In this document: piece by piece, positions 1 to 7,902 of the stretch
How the letters are laid out: each line of letters begins with the position of its first letter
Numbering within the stretch: the first letter of the stretch is position 1
DNA from: Rhodoferax mekongensis
GTDB taxonomy: Bacteria; Pseudomonadota; Gammaproteobacteria; Burkholderiales; Burkholderiaceae_C
Direction: 5' to 3'
Assembly: GCF_032191775.1 (NCBI RefSeq)
Contig: NZ_CP132507.1
Location: forward strand, 3,063,001-3,127,000
Length of the DNA stretch: 64,000 nucleotides
Position numbers and translations under genes: made by a program
The notes under the pieces: model-generated
Databases searched by the model: none
What the model was told of the DNA's origin: nothing
The model's input: only the letters and a program-made list of their open reading frames with translations

Positions 1-1071
1 GCCGAAGGTAATCCGCTCGGCAATATCGGAGGACGTCAGTCCGGCAATCATCTTCAGCTGCACGAATTGCGCTGACAAATCAGGCCGGGCCAACAAGTAA
101 CCCACACGCAGGTTGGGCGAAATGGTTTTTGAATAACTGCCCACATACACCACGCGACGCAGCTGATCCAGACTGGCCAGCGTGGTGCGTGAAGTCGCAT
201 CCATGTCGGCATAAATGTCGTTTTCGACCAGCACAAAATCGTGCAGCTCCGCCAGTTGCAACAAGCGATGCAACTGCGCCACCGAAGCAACCGAACAGGT
301 AGGACTCTGCAAACGGGGTTGGGTGAAGAAGGCCTTGGGCTTGCGGGTTGTCAGAATGGCCTCCAGAGCAGCGAGGTCGTAGCCCACGCCCGTGCGCGGC
401 ACGCCGACCACGTCCACGCCCCAGAAGCGCAACATGAACAAGAGATTGGGGTAGCCCGGATCGTCTACCAGTACCGTGTCGCCCGGCTTGAGCAGGCAGC
501 GCGCCACCAGATCCAGCCCTTGGCTGGAGCCATGGGTCAACAACACCTGGCCGGCGTCTGCCGAAATCTGGTGTTCGGCCAATGACTCCGCAATGATCAT
601 GCGCAAGGCCATGTGGCCATAGGGCAGGCCATAGCCGTCCAATTCAGAGCCATCGCTGGAGAGATGGCGCATGCTGCGGCGCACGGCATCACCGAACAAC
701 CAATCATGCGGCAACCAGCCGCAACCGGGCTTTAACGGCAGGTTCCGGTTCTCGAAAATCTGCTTGAGGTACCAGCTTGCATCAAAACGGGGCGTTTCCA
801 CTTCGCGGGCTGGTGCCCCTACGCTGCCGCCCTCCTCACGCCGCTTTACGAAAAAGCCGGAATGGGCCCGCGAGACCAGCCATCCTTGGGCGACCAAGCG
901 GTCATAGGCCTCGACCACCGTAAATACGCTGACGTTATGCGCCACCGCAAATGCGCGGATGGAGGGCAACTTGGTACCGGGCTTGAGCACCTGCCCCGCA
1001 ATCAGCCCGCGCAGCCCGTCCACGATCTGGCTGACCAGGGGGGTAGCAATGTCGGGACTGAGTGTGAGCAT
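1..1071 (-). CDS. MocR/GabR-type GntR regulator with aminotransferase domain (partial)
   Basis: The minus-strand frame is open from an ATG at 1071 to the window edge, so the C-terminus is missing. It starts MLTLSPDIATPLVSQIVDGL, and the first ~75 residues form a GntR winged helix (PGTKLPSIRAFA then VSVFTVVEAYDRLVAQGWL). The rest resembles a class-I aminotransferase: VLVENDIYADM, and YVGSYSKTISPNLRVGYL with the candidate PLP-binding lysine in SYSKT. This architecture defines the MocR subfamily, whose members usually control PLP, GABA, taurine or amino-acid genes using PLP as sensor. It is divergent from gabT, with 173 nt between the start codons, so control of the GABA operon as in GabR is the natural inference. 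The effector is not shown by the sequence. Confidence 0.88.
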   Translation of the reverse strand, partial: MLTLSPDIATPLVSQIVDGLRGLIAGQVLKPGTKLPSIRAFAVAHNVSVFTVVEAYDRLVAQGWLVSRAHSGFFVKRREEGGSVGAPAREVETPRFDASWYLKQIFENRNLPLKPGCGWLPHDWLFGDAVRRSMRHLSSDGSELDGYGLPYGHMALRMIIAESLAEHQISADAGQVLLTHGSSQGLDLVARCLLKPGDTVLVDDPGYPNLLFMLRFWGVDVVGVPRTGVGYDLAALEAILTTRKPKAFFTQPRLQSPTCSVASVAQLHRLLQLAELHDFVLVENDIYADMDATSRTTLASLDQLRRVVYVGSYSKTISPNLRVGYLLARPDLSAQFVQLKMIAGLTSSDIAERITFG

Positions 1072-1128
1072 GGCACGATCGTAAAGCAGGCAGCGGGTGG
1101 TCAGAAAACGCACCAATTTAGGGAAACT

Positions 1129-1211
1129 CTGTACAGGATTTTAGACCTGCACAGTGTCTCGAAACTTTCATCAATGTGTACATGGTTGTTTGGGGACCGG
1201 GTTTCTATAGT
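1129..1211 (+). promoter_or_regulatory. gabT promoter region with three related octamers
   Basis: The gap between the MocR gene and gabT holds three similar short words: CTGTACAG at 1129-1136, CTGCACAG at 1147-1154 and GTGTACAT at 1176-1183. A possible -10 box TATAGT lies at 1206-1211 with only a poor -35 (TGGTTG, 1183-1188). MocR regulators often bind direct repeats in such divergent gaps, so these are candidate operator half-sites. The promoter is weakly supported. Confidence 0.35.
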
Positions 1212-1244
1212 TCGGCCACTCGTTCAACAACACCGGACTACCTT

Positions 1245-2537
1245 ATGCAAGCCGATCGCCAAGTTCTCAATGCCGCCCTGTATGCCCGTCGCCAATCCGC
1301 CGTTGCCCGCGGCGTCGGTCAGGCCCACGAGATTTTCATCAAGAACGCCCGTAACGCCGAGTTCTGGGATGTGGAAGGTCGCCGCTTCATCGACTTCGCC
1401 GGCGGCATTGCGGTGCTCAACACCGGCCACCTTCACCCCCAGGTGATTGAAGCCGTCAAGGCCCAGCTCGATCTGTACACCCACACCTGCTTCCAGGTGA
1501 TCGCCTACGAACCTTACGTCGAAGTGTGCGAGCGCCTGAACGCCATGGCACCCGGCAACTTTGCCAAGAAAAGCCTACTGCTGACCACCGGCGCCGAAGC
1601 GGTGGAAAACGCCATCAAAATCGCCCGCGCTCACACCAAGCGCCCTGGAGTGATCGCCTTCACTGGCGGCTACCACGGCCGCACCAATTTCACGCTGGGT
1701 CTGACCGGCAAAGTGGCTCCGTACAAGCTGGGGTTCGGCCCCTTCCCCGGAGAAGTGTTCCACGCCCTGTTTCCCAATGAACTGCATGGCGTGAGCGTGG
1801 CGGATGCCCTGCATTCTGTGGAGTTGATCTTCAAGAATGACATCGAAGCAGAACGCGTTGCTGCCTTCATCGTCGAACCGGTGCAGGGCGAAGGCGGTTT
1901 CTACGTCGCACCTCCCGATTTCATCTCCGGCCTCAAGGCCATGGCCGACAAGTACGGTATTTTGTTGATCGCCGACGAAGTGCAAACCGGCGCGGGCCGC
2001 ACCGGCACCTGGTTCGCCTGCGAACAATGGCCTGTGGCTCCTGATTTGATTACCACTGCCAAATCGTTGGCTGGCGGATTCCCCTTGTCCGGTGTGGTCG
2101 GCCGGGCTGATGTGATCGATGCACCAGCCGCAGGCGGCTTGGGCGGTACGTATGCCGGCAGCCCCGTGGCTTGCGCAGCGGCACTGGCCGTGATGAAGGC
2201 CTTTGAAGAAGAAAAACTCCTGCAACGCAGTCAAGACATGGGCGCCTTCCTGGTTGAAAAGCTCAAGGCCATCGCTACCAAGGTACCTGCCATCGGTGAT
2301 GTACGCGGCATGGGCGCCATGGTCGCCATCGAGTTGTTTGAAGGTGGCGATGTGCACCGCCCAGACGCGGTGCTGACCAAGAAAGTAGTCACAGAGGCTG
2401 CACGACGCGGGCTGATTCTGCTGTCCTGCGGTACCTACGGCAACGTCATCCGCATCCTGGTGCCTTTGACCGCGCCCGACGCGCTGCTGGAAGAAGGCTT
2501 GGCCATTCTGGCCGACAGCTTCGCCGCCGTGGCCTGA
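1245..2537 (+). CDS. gabT: 4-aminobutyrate aminotransferase
   Basis: PLP-dependent class-III aminotransferase of 430 aa, the usual GabT length. It moves the amino group of GABA to 2-oxoglutarate, giving succinic semialdehyde and glutamate in the cytosol. Visible motifs are FAGGIAVLNTGHLHP, TTGAEAVENAIKIAR, GYHGRTNFTLGLTGK, the IADEVQTGAGRTGTWFA block and the PLP lysine at about Lys273 in TTAKSLAGGFP. I chose the ATG at 1245 (MQADRQVLNAALYARR); the frame extends upstream to a GTG at 1176, but those residues look unrelated to the family. It is first in an operon ending in gabD, which consumes its product. It could also act on 5-aminovalerate, as several GabT homologues do. Confidence 0.93.
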   Translation: MQADRQVLNAALYARRQSAVARGVGQAHEIFIKNARNAEFWDVEGRRFIDFAGGIAVLNTGHLHPQVIEAVKAQLDLYTHTCFQVIAYEPYVEVCERLNAMAPGNFAKKSLLLTTGAEAVENAIKIARAHTKRPGVIAFTGGYHGRTNFTLGLTGKVAPYKLGFGPFPGEVFHALFPNELHGVSVADALHSVELIFKNDIEAERVAAFIVEPVQGEGGFYVAPPDFISGLKAMADKYGILLIADEVQTGAGRTGTWFACEQWPVAPDLITTAKSLAGGFPLSGVVGRADVIDAPAAGGLGGTYAGSPVACAAALAVMKAFEEEKLLQRSQDMGAFLVEKLKAIATKVPAIGDVRGMGAMVAIELFEGGDVHRPDAVLTKKVVTEAARRGLILLSCGTYGNVIRILVPLTAPDALLEEGLAILADSFAAVA

Positions 2538-2569
2538 TCGCCTTTTTGAATCTGCTTTTCGAAGAACAC

Positions 2570-3664
2570 ATGTCCTCTACTGAACCCTTGGTGCGCTTTA
2601 GCGGCGTACAAAAAACGTACGACGGCGAACAGCTGGTGGTGCGGGAGCTGAACCTCGATATCCAGCGCGGTGAATTCCTGAGCCTGCTCGGACCCTCGGG
2701 CTCGGGCAAGACCACCACCCTGATGATGCTGGCCGGGTTCGAGTCCCCCACAGCAGGCGACATCCTGCTCGACGGCAAGCAGATCACGCGCACCCCGCCG
2801 CACAAGCGCAACTTCGGCATGGTGTTCCAGAACTACGCACTGTTCCCCCACATGACGGTGGCACAGAACGTGGCCTACCCGCTCACCGTGCGCAAAGTGC
2901 CTAAAGACGAGCAAGAAAAGCGGGTGCAAAAGGCCTTGGACATGGTGCGACTGACCGGCATGGGCGAGCGCCTGCCCACCCGCCTCTCCGGCGGCCAACA
3001 GCAACGCGTGGCACTGGCCCGCGCGCTGGTGTTCGAGCCCCAACTGGTGCTCATGGACGAGCCCTTGGGCGCGCTGGACAAGCAGTTACGCGAACACATG
3101 CAGCTCGAACTCAAAGAGCTTCACCGCCAGCTGGGTGTGACCTTTGTGTATGTGACCCATGACCAGGGCGAAGCCCTGACCATGAGCGACCGGGTGGCGG
3201 TGTTCAACGAAGGTGTGATCCAGCAACTGGCGGATGCGCAAAGCCTGTACGAAGCCCCCAGCAACCGCTTTGTGGCCGGTTTTGTGGGGGACAGCACGGT
3301 GCTTCGAGGCACGTTGGGTGGCACTGCTGATGCCCCCTGCATCGTTCTGGGCCAAGGCCAGACGCTGCCCGGCATCAATGTCAATAACGCTGTTGCAGGC
3401 GCCATGGTGGAAGCATGTGTGCGGCCCGAGCGGATTGCATTGCACGTACAGGCGCCCGCTGCACTGAACACCGTCGCCGCCCAAGTGGCCGGCATTGTGT
3501 ACTACGGCGACCACGTGCGCTTGCTGTGCTCAATGGGTGCCGGCCAGGCGCAAGCCACCGTGAAGCTCCCGCTCACCCACGCATGTGCCCTCACACCGCC
3601 TGCCATGGGCAGCACGGTGCACCTTGAGTTCCCGACTCCCTTTACGCGCATTTACGCGCTCTGA
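2570..3664 (+). CDS. Polyamine/opine-type ABC transporter ATPase (PotA/PotG-like)
   Basis: Cytoplasmic ATPase subunit of 364 aa. It shows Walker A GPSGSGKTT, Q-loop NYALFPHM, signature LSGGQQQRVALARAL, Walker B LVLMDEP and H-loop YVTHDQGEA, followed by a C-terminal TOBE-type regulatory domain (about residues 240-364), as in PotA/PotG and FbpC. The ATG at 2570 is preceded by a purine-rich GAAGAA; an in-frame TTG at 2546 is less likely. It sits 32 nt after gabT and just before the cognate binding protein and two permeases. The flanking catabolic genes suggest that the cargo is 4-guanidinobutyrate, GABA or putrescine; that is inference from context. Confidence 0.9.
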   Translation: MSSTEPLVRFSGVQKTYDGEQLVVRELNLDIQRGEFLSLLGPSGSGKTTTLMMLAGFESPTAGDILLDGKQITRTPPHKRNFGMVFQNYALFPHMTVAQNVAYPLTVRKVPKDEQEKRVQKALDMVRLTGMGERLPTRLSGGQQQRVALARALVFEPQLVLMDEPLGALDKQLREHMQLELKELHRQLGVTFVYVTHDQGEALTMSDRVAVFNEGVIQQLADAQSLYEAPSNRFVAGFVGDSTVLRGTLGGTADAPCIVLGQGQTLPGINVNNAVAGAMVEACVRPERIALHVQAPAALNTVAAQVAGIVYYGDHVRLLCSMGAGQAQATVKLPLTHACALTPPAMGSTVHLEFPTPFTRIYAL

Positions 3665-3707
3665 AGTTTTCCCCCGTCCCTTCCTCAACCCTTAAGGAAA
3701 TCTCTCC

Positions 3708-4739
3708 ATGAAAAAAAGCCTGATCGCTGCTGCATCTATTGCTGCCTGCTTTGCGATGAATGTCCACGCCCAAGACGCCATTACCGTGGTGAACTTCGGT
3801 GGTGCCAATGCGAACGCCCAGAAAGTCGCCTACTACGAACCCGTAGCCAAGGAAGGTGTGAAGGTCACCGCAGTGGAATACAACGGTGAGCAAGCCAAGA
3901 TCAAGGCCATGGTGGAAACCAAGAATGTGACCTGGGACGTGGTGGAAGTCGAATCCCCTGACGTAGCCCGCGGCTGCGACGAAGGCCTGTTCGAAAAGCT
4001 GGACTACAGCAAGATTGCCCCCAAAGCTGACCTGCTGCCCTCCGCTGTGAGCGAGTGTGGTGTGGGTGTGTTTGTGTGGTCCACCGTGATGGCCTACAAC
4101 GGCGACAAGCTCAAAAAAGCCCCTACCAGCTGGGCAGACTTCTTTGACACCAACAAGATTCCCGGCAAGCGCGGCATGCGCAAAGGCGCCCGCTACAACC
4201 TCGAGTTCGCTTTGCTGGCCGACGGTGTGAAGCCCGCAGACGTCTACAAGGTTCTGGCCACCAAAGACGGTGCAGAACGCGCCTTCAAGAAATTGACCGC
4301 CCTCAAGCCCAACATCCAGTGGTGGGAAGCAGGCGCCCAGGCACCCCAGTTCCTGGTGGCTGGCGATGTGGTCTTGTCCACCGTGTACAACGGTCGTATT
4401 GACGCCGCCAACCGCGAAGGCCGCAACCTGCAAATCTACTGGCCCGGTGGCATTTATGACCTGGACTACTGGGTTATCCCCAAGGGCACTGCCAAGAAAG
4501 ACGCCGCCTACAAGTTCCTGAACTTCGCCATGAAGCCGGAGAACCAGGCGGTGTACGCCCAGAACATCGCTTACGGCCCGACCAACAAGAAGGCTCTGGC
4601 CAAGCTCAGCGCCAAGGTCTTGGGTGACCTGCCTACTTCCGAGAAGAACGCCAAGGAAGCTTTGCAGTTCAACACCACCTTCTGGGCTGACCAAGGCGAA
4701 GCCCTGGAAAAGCGCTTTGCTGCCTGGGCCACCCAGTAA
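3708..4739 (+). CDS. Periplasmic polyamine/GABA-type substrate-binding protein (PotD/PotF-like)
   Basis: A 343 aa extracytoplasmic solute-binding protein. The signal peptide is clear: MKKSLIAAASIAACFAMN followed by VHA cut before QDAITVVNFGG. The mature part has the PotD/SBP_bac_8 layout, with VNFGGANANAQ near the N-terminus, DVVEVESPDVARGCDEGLF, WADFFDTNKIPGKRGMRKG and IYWPGGIYDLDYWVIPKGT. The start has a good ribosome site (AAGGAAA, about 10 nt upstream). It should deliver a cationic or zwitterionic amine to the two permeases that follow. Which one cannot be read from the sequence. Confidence 0.9.
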   Translation: MKKSLIAAASIAACFAMNVHAQDAITVVNFGGANANAQKVAYYEPVAKEGVKVTAVEYNGEQAKIKAMVETKNVTWDVVEVESPDVARGCDEGLFEKLDYSKIAPKADLLPSAVSECGVGVFVWSTVMAYNGDKLKKAPTSWADFFDTNKIPGKRGMRKGARYNLEFALLADGVKPADVYKVLATKDGAERAFKKLTALKPNIQWWEAGAQAPQFLVAGDVVLSTVYNGRIDAANREGRNLQIYWPGGIYDLDYWVIPKGTAKKDAAYKFLNFAMKPENQAVYAQNIAYGPTNKKALAKLSAKVLGDLPTSEKNAKEALQFNTTFWADQGEALEKRFAAWATQ

Positions 4740-4766
4740 TCCGTAGACCGTCAGGAGCCTGAACCC

Positions 4767-6008
4767 ATGTCCATGCAAGCCAGTGCCATCCAGCCCCCGG
4801 GCGATCTCCGTGCGGCACTCTCCCGTGCGGAGTCCCGCCGCAAATGGCGGGCATTCAGCCTGACACTGCCCTTGCTGGTGTTTTTGCTCCTGACCCTGCT
4901 AGTTCCCATTGCAGCTCTCCTGATGCGCGCGGTGGAAAACCCCGAAGTCGCCAAGGCCCTGCCCACCACGGTAGAAGCCTTGGCAGGCTGGGACCGCACG
5001 TCCCAACCCCAAGCTGCGGCCTACGCCGCCTTGGTTCAAGATTTATCGCACCTGCCGGACACAGCAGATGCCGGCGCTCTGGCGCGCCGCCTGAACACCG
5101 AAGCGCCCGGGGCACGCTCGCTGATCATGGGTGCCTACAAGGCCCTGCCCATCGAAGGTGATGCTGAATCCGTCCGCCAGCAGTTGCTGGACAAAGACGC
5201 CCGCTGGGCCGAGCCGGAGTTCTGGCAGGCCATTGCCAAAAACGGCTCTCGCTGGACGCCCGACTACCTGCTGGCCTCGGTGGACCTGAAGCGTGATGCC
5301 AACGGCCATATCGAACGCATGCCCGAAGAACAGCGTGCTTACAGCGGCATTCTGGTACGGACCTTCCAGATAAGCTTTATCGTGACCCTGCTGTGCCTGG
5401 TGCTGGCATACCCGCTGGCCTACTGGCTCTCCACCTTGCCGGAGCGCAAAGCCAACGTGCTGATGATTCTGGTGCTGGTGCCTTTTTGGACCTCAATCCT
5501 GGTTCGGGTGGCGGCGTGGATCGTGTTGCTGCAGTCCGAAGGACTGGTCAACGGTGCGCTGCTGGGCATCGGTGTGATCAGCGAACCATTGGCGCTCCTG
5601 TTCAACCGTACCGGCGTCATCATTTCCATGGTGCACATCCTGCTGCCCTTCATGATTTTGCCGCTATACAGCGTGATGAAGAGCGTGCCACCCACCTATG
5701 TGCGTGCTGCTGTGTCGCTGGGCAGTGCTCCGCTGGCTGCATTTGTGCGGGTTTATGTACCGCAAACCTTTCCCGGTGTGGGTGCCGGCGCACTGCTGGT
5801 GTTCATTCTGGCCATTGGCTACTACATCACGCCGGCGCTGCTGGGTGGTGCAGATGACCAGATGCTGAGCTACTACATCGCCCGCTACACCAACGTTGAA
5901 GTCAACTGGGGCATGGCCTGCGCCTTGGGTGCCCTGCTGCTGGCCACCACACTGGTGCTCTATGGCGTGTACCGCCGCATCGGGAAATCCGACCTGGCCT
6001 TGGCATAA
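4767..6008 (+). CDS. ABC transporter permease with enlarged periplasmic loop (PotB/PotH-like)
   Basis: A 413 aa inner-membrane permease, about 100 residues longer than classical PotB. TM1 is LPLLVFLLLTLLVPIAALLM. It is followed by a soluble stretch of roughly 150 residues (about 55-200), and then by the canonical BPD_transp_1 membrane block beginning at LVRTFQISFIVTLLCLVLAY. The EAA-type loop with the conserved G sits in YVRAAVSLGSAPLAAFVRVYVPQTFPG. It ends 11 nt before the second permease and pairs with it. Confidence 0.9.
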   Translation: MSMQASAIQPPGDLRAALSRAESRRKWRAFSLTLPLLVFLLLTLLVPIAALLMRAVENPEVAKALPTTVEALAGWDRTSQPQAAAYAALVQDLSHLPDTADAGALARRLNTEAPGARSLIMGAYKALPIEGDAESVRQQLLDKDARWAEPEFWQAIAKNGSRWTPDYLLASVDLKRDANGHIERMPEEQRAYSGILVRTFQISFIVTLLCLVLAYPLAYWLSTLPERKANVLMILVLVPFWTSILVRVAAWIVLLQSEGLVNGALLGIGVISEPLALLFNRTGVIISMVHILLPFMILPLYSVMKSVPPTYVRAAVSLGSAPLAAFVRVYVPQTFPGVGAGALLVFILAIGYYITPALLGGADDQMLSYYIARYTNVEVNWGMACALGALLLATTLVLYGVYRRIGKSDLALA

Positions 6009-6019
6009 GAAAGACACCC

Positions 6020-6838
6020 ATGTTCAAACTGCCCGAATTTCCCCTCTACTTCACGCTGGCCGACAAGGCCGGTTGGTGGCTGTTGCGCATTGTGTGTGTG
6101 CTGGTGCTGGGCTACTTGCTTGCGCCCATCCTGGCCATCATTCCGCTGTCGTTTTCCAGCAGCTCATTCCTGACCTACCCCATTCCCGGCTGGTCGACCA
6201 AGTGGTACAGCCACTTGTTCACCGCGCCCGAGTGGTCCAACGCCATGCGCAACAGCTTCATCGTGGCGCCCGCCGCTACGGTGATTGCGACGGTCCTGGG
6301 CACCTTGGCTGCCGTGGGCCTGACCCGCACCGAATTTCGTTTCAAGGGCCTGCTGATGGCATTCCTGATCGCCCCCATGGTGGTGCCGGTGATCGTGATC
6401 GGCGTAGCCACCTACTTGTATTTCGCCCCCTTGGGTCTGAGCGACAGCTATGTGGGCCTGATTGCCGTGCACGCTGCCATGGGTGCCCCCTTTGTGCTGA
6501 CCACCGTGCTCGCCACCCTGGCCAACTTCAACCACAACCTGGTGCGCGCCTCGCTGAGCCTTGGCGAGACACCCTTCAACACCTTCATGCGGGTCACCCT
6601 GCCGGTGATTGCCCCTGGTGTGATTTCCGGCGCGCTGTTCGCCTTTGCCACCTCGTTTGACGAAGTGGTGGTGACCCTGTTCCTGGCTGGCGCCGAGCAG
6701 ACCACCCTGCCGCGCCAGATGTTCACCGGCATCCGCGAAAACATCTCGCCCACGATTGCAGCGGTGGCCACCTTGTTGATCCTGTTCACCACCGCCATGC
6801 TGCTGGTGTTGGAGTGGCTGCGCGGCCGCAAAGCCTGA
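6020..6838 (+). CDS. ABC transporter permease (PotC/PotI-like)
   Basis: Second inner-membrane permease of the same transporter, 272 aa, with about six membrane segments. The first runs LLRIVCVLVLGYLLAPILAI. The cytoplasmic EAA loop is seen in LVRASLSLGETPFNTFMRVTLPVIAPG, the coupling surface for the ATPase. FATSFDEVVVTLFLAG is typical of PotC/PotI. The spacing to its neighbours (11 nt upstream, 19 nt downstream) supports co-transcription with the transporter and ureohydrolase genes. Confidence 0.9.
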   Translation: MFKLPEFPLYFTLADKAGWWLLRIVCVLVLGYLLAPILAIIPLSFSSSSFLTYPIPGWSTKWYSHLFTAPEWSNAMRNSFIVAPAATVIATVLGTLAAVGLTRTEFRFKGLLMAFLIAPMVVPVIVIGVATYLYFAPLGLSDSYVGLIAVHAAMGAPFVLTTVLATLANFNHNLVRASLSLGETPFNTFMRVTLPVIAPGVISGALFAFATSFDEVVVTLFLAGAEQTTLPRQMFTGIRENISPTIAAVATLLILFTTAMLLVLEWLRGRKA

Positions 6839-6857
6839 CCCTGAACCCCGCTACCCT

Positions 6858-7802
6858 ATGAATTTGAACCAACCTCTTTCCGGCAACGCCATGCCGCGCT
6901 TCGGCGGCATCGCCAGCATGATGCGCCTGCCGGTCGCCACATCCGCCCAAGGGCTGGATGCTGCTTTCATCGGTGTTCCGCTGGACATCGGCACCAGCCA
7001 CCGCCCGGGTGCGCGCTTCGGTCCGCGCCAGATCCGGGCGGAATCCTGCCTGCTGCGCCCCTACAACATGGCCACCGGCGCCGCGCCGTTTGATGCCCTT
7101 CAAGTGGCGGATCTGGGAGATGTGCCCATCAACACCTATTCGTTGTTGAAGTCTGTCGACATCATCACCGCCTATTACGCCGAGGTGCTGGGCCACGGCT
7201 GCATACCCCTTACTCTGGGCGGCGACCACACCATTGCGCTACCCATTCTGCGGGCCATTGCAGCTCAACACGGCCCGGTGGCGATGGTGCATGTGGATGC
7301 GCATGCCGACGTGAATGAAGACATGTTCGGCGAGCGGATTGCGCACGGCACCCCCTTCCGCCGCGCAGTGGAAGAGGGCCTGCTCGATTGCAACAAGGTC
7401 ACCCAGATCGGCTTGCGCGGCACCGGCTACGCGGCCGATGATTTCGATTGGCCGCGCAGGCAAGGCTTTACGCTGGTACCCGCCCACGAGGTGTGGCACC
7501 AGTCCTTGGCACCCGTGATGAAGCAGGTGCGCCAGCGCGTGGGCAACACCCCTTGCTACCTGAGCTTTGACATTGACGGTATTGACCCTGCCTACGCCGG
7601 CGGTACCGGGACGCCTGAAATCGGTGGACTGACCGTGCCGCAGGCGCTGGAGATCATCCGGGGTTGCCGTGGGCTTAATATCGTTGGCGCAGACTTGGTG
7701 GAGGTATCACCGCCCTACGACACCACGGGCAATACCGCCTTGCTAGGGGCCAACCTGTTGTACGAGATGCTGTGTGTGCTGCCCGGGGTGCCGGTGCGCT
7801 GA
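6858..7802 (+). CDS. gbuA: Ureohydrolase, probable 4-guanidinobutyrase
   Basis: Arginase/agmatinase-fold enzyme of 314 aa with the full binuclear Mn site: GGDHTI, HVDAHADVN and SFDIDGIDPAYAGGTGTPE. The N-terminus (PLSGNAMPRFGGIASMMRLP) and the C-terminal SPPYDTTGNTALLGANLLYE match what I recall of Pseudomonas GbuA, which hydrolyses 4-guanidinobutyrate to GABA and urea. The neighbours fit, because gabT and gabD would then finish the conversion to succinate. Agmatinase (SpeB) activity is the main alternative. Family assignment is secure; substrate assignment is inference from resemblance and context. Confidence 0.82.
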   Translation: MNLNQPLSGNAMPRFGGIASMMRLPVATSAQGLDAAFIGVPLDIGTSHRPGARFGPRQIRAESCLLRPYNMATGAAPFDALQVADLGDVPINTYSLLKSVDIITAYYAEVLGHGCIPLTLGGDHTIALPILRAIAAQHGPVAMVHVDAHADVNEDMFGERIAHGTPFRRAVEEGLLDCNKVTQIGLRGTGYAADDFDWPRRQGFTLVPAHEVWHQSLAPVMKQVRQRVGNTPCYLSFDIDGIDPAYAGGTGTPEIGGLTVPQALEIIRGCRGLNIVGADLVEVSPPYDTTGNTALLGANLLYEMLCVLPGVPVR

Positions 7803-7824
7803 CGGCCGGCTACATACCTGAATT

Positions 7825-7880
7825 TGCTACGTTTTTCATAGCTGCTTGCGCATATTCCACGGGCGCTGGCAGCCAGTTTT
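7825..7880 (+). repeat. Dispersed LIAAC-type palindromic repeat, copy 1 (intergenic)
   Basis: This is a near-complete copy of the dispersed repeat, between gbuA and gabD. It has GCTAC, a T-rich loop, ATAGCTGCTTGCGCATATT, then CCACGGGCGCTGGCAGCC. Two small hairpins are possible: GCTAC/ATAGC, and GCTGCTTGCGC against GGGCGCTGGCAGC. It occupies most of the 100 nt gap inside the operon. Confidence 0.8.
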
Positions 7881-7902
7881 GTTTGTATATTGAGGAGACA
7901 CC

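Noticed and set aside
1176-1244. Longer N-terminus for GabT from GTG 1176
   Set aside because: The extra 23 residues are not GabT-like and would include the -10 region and candidate operator.
7825-7880. The dispersed repeat as an insertion sequence or CRISPR repeat
   Set aside because: Copies are scattered singly, not in arrays, have no spacers and no transposase; REP/MITE-like is the better description.
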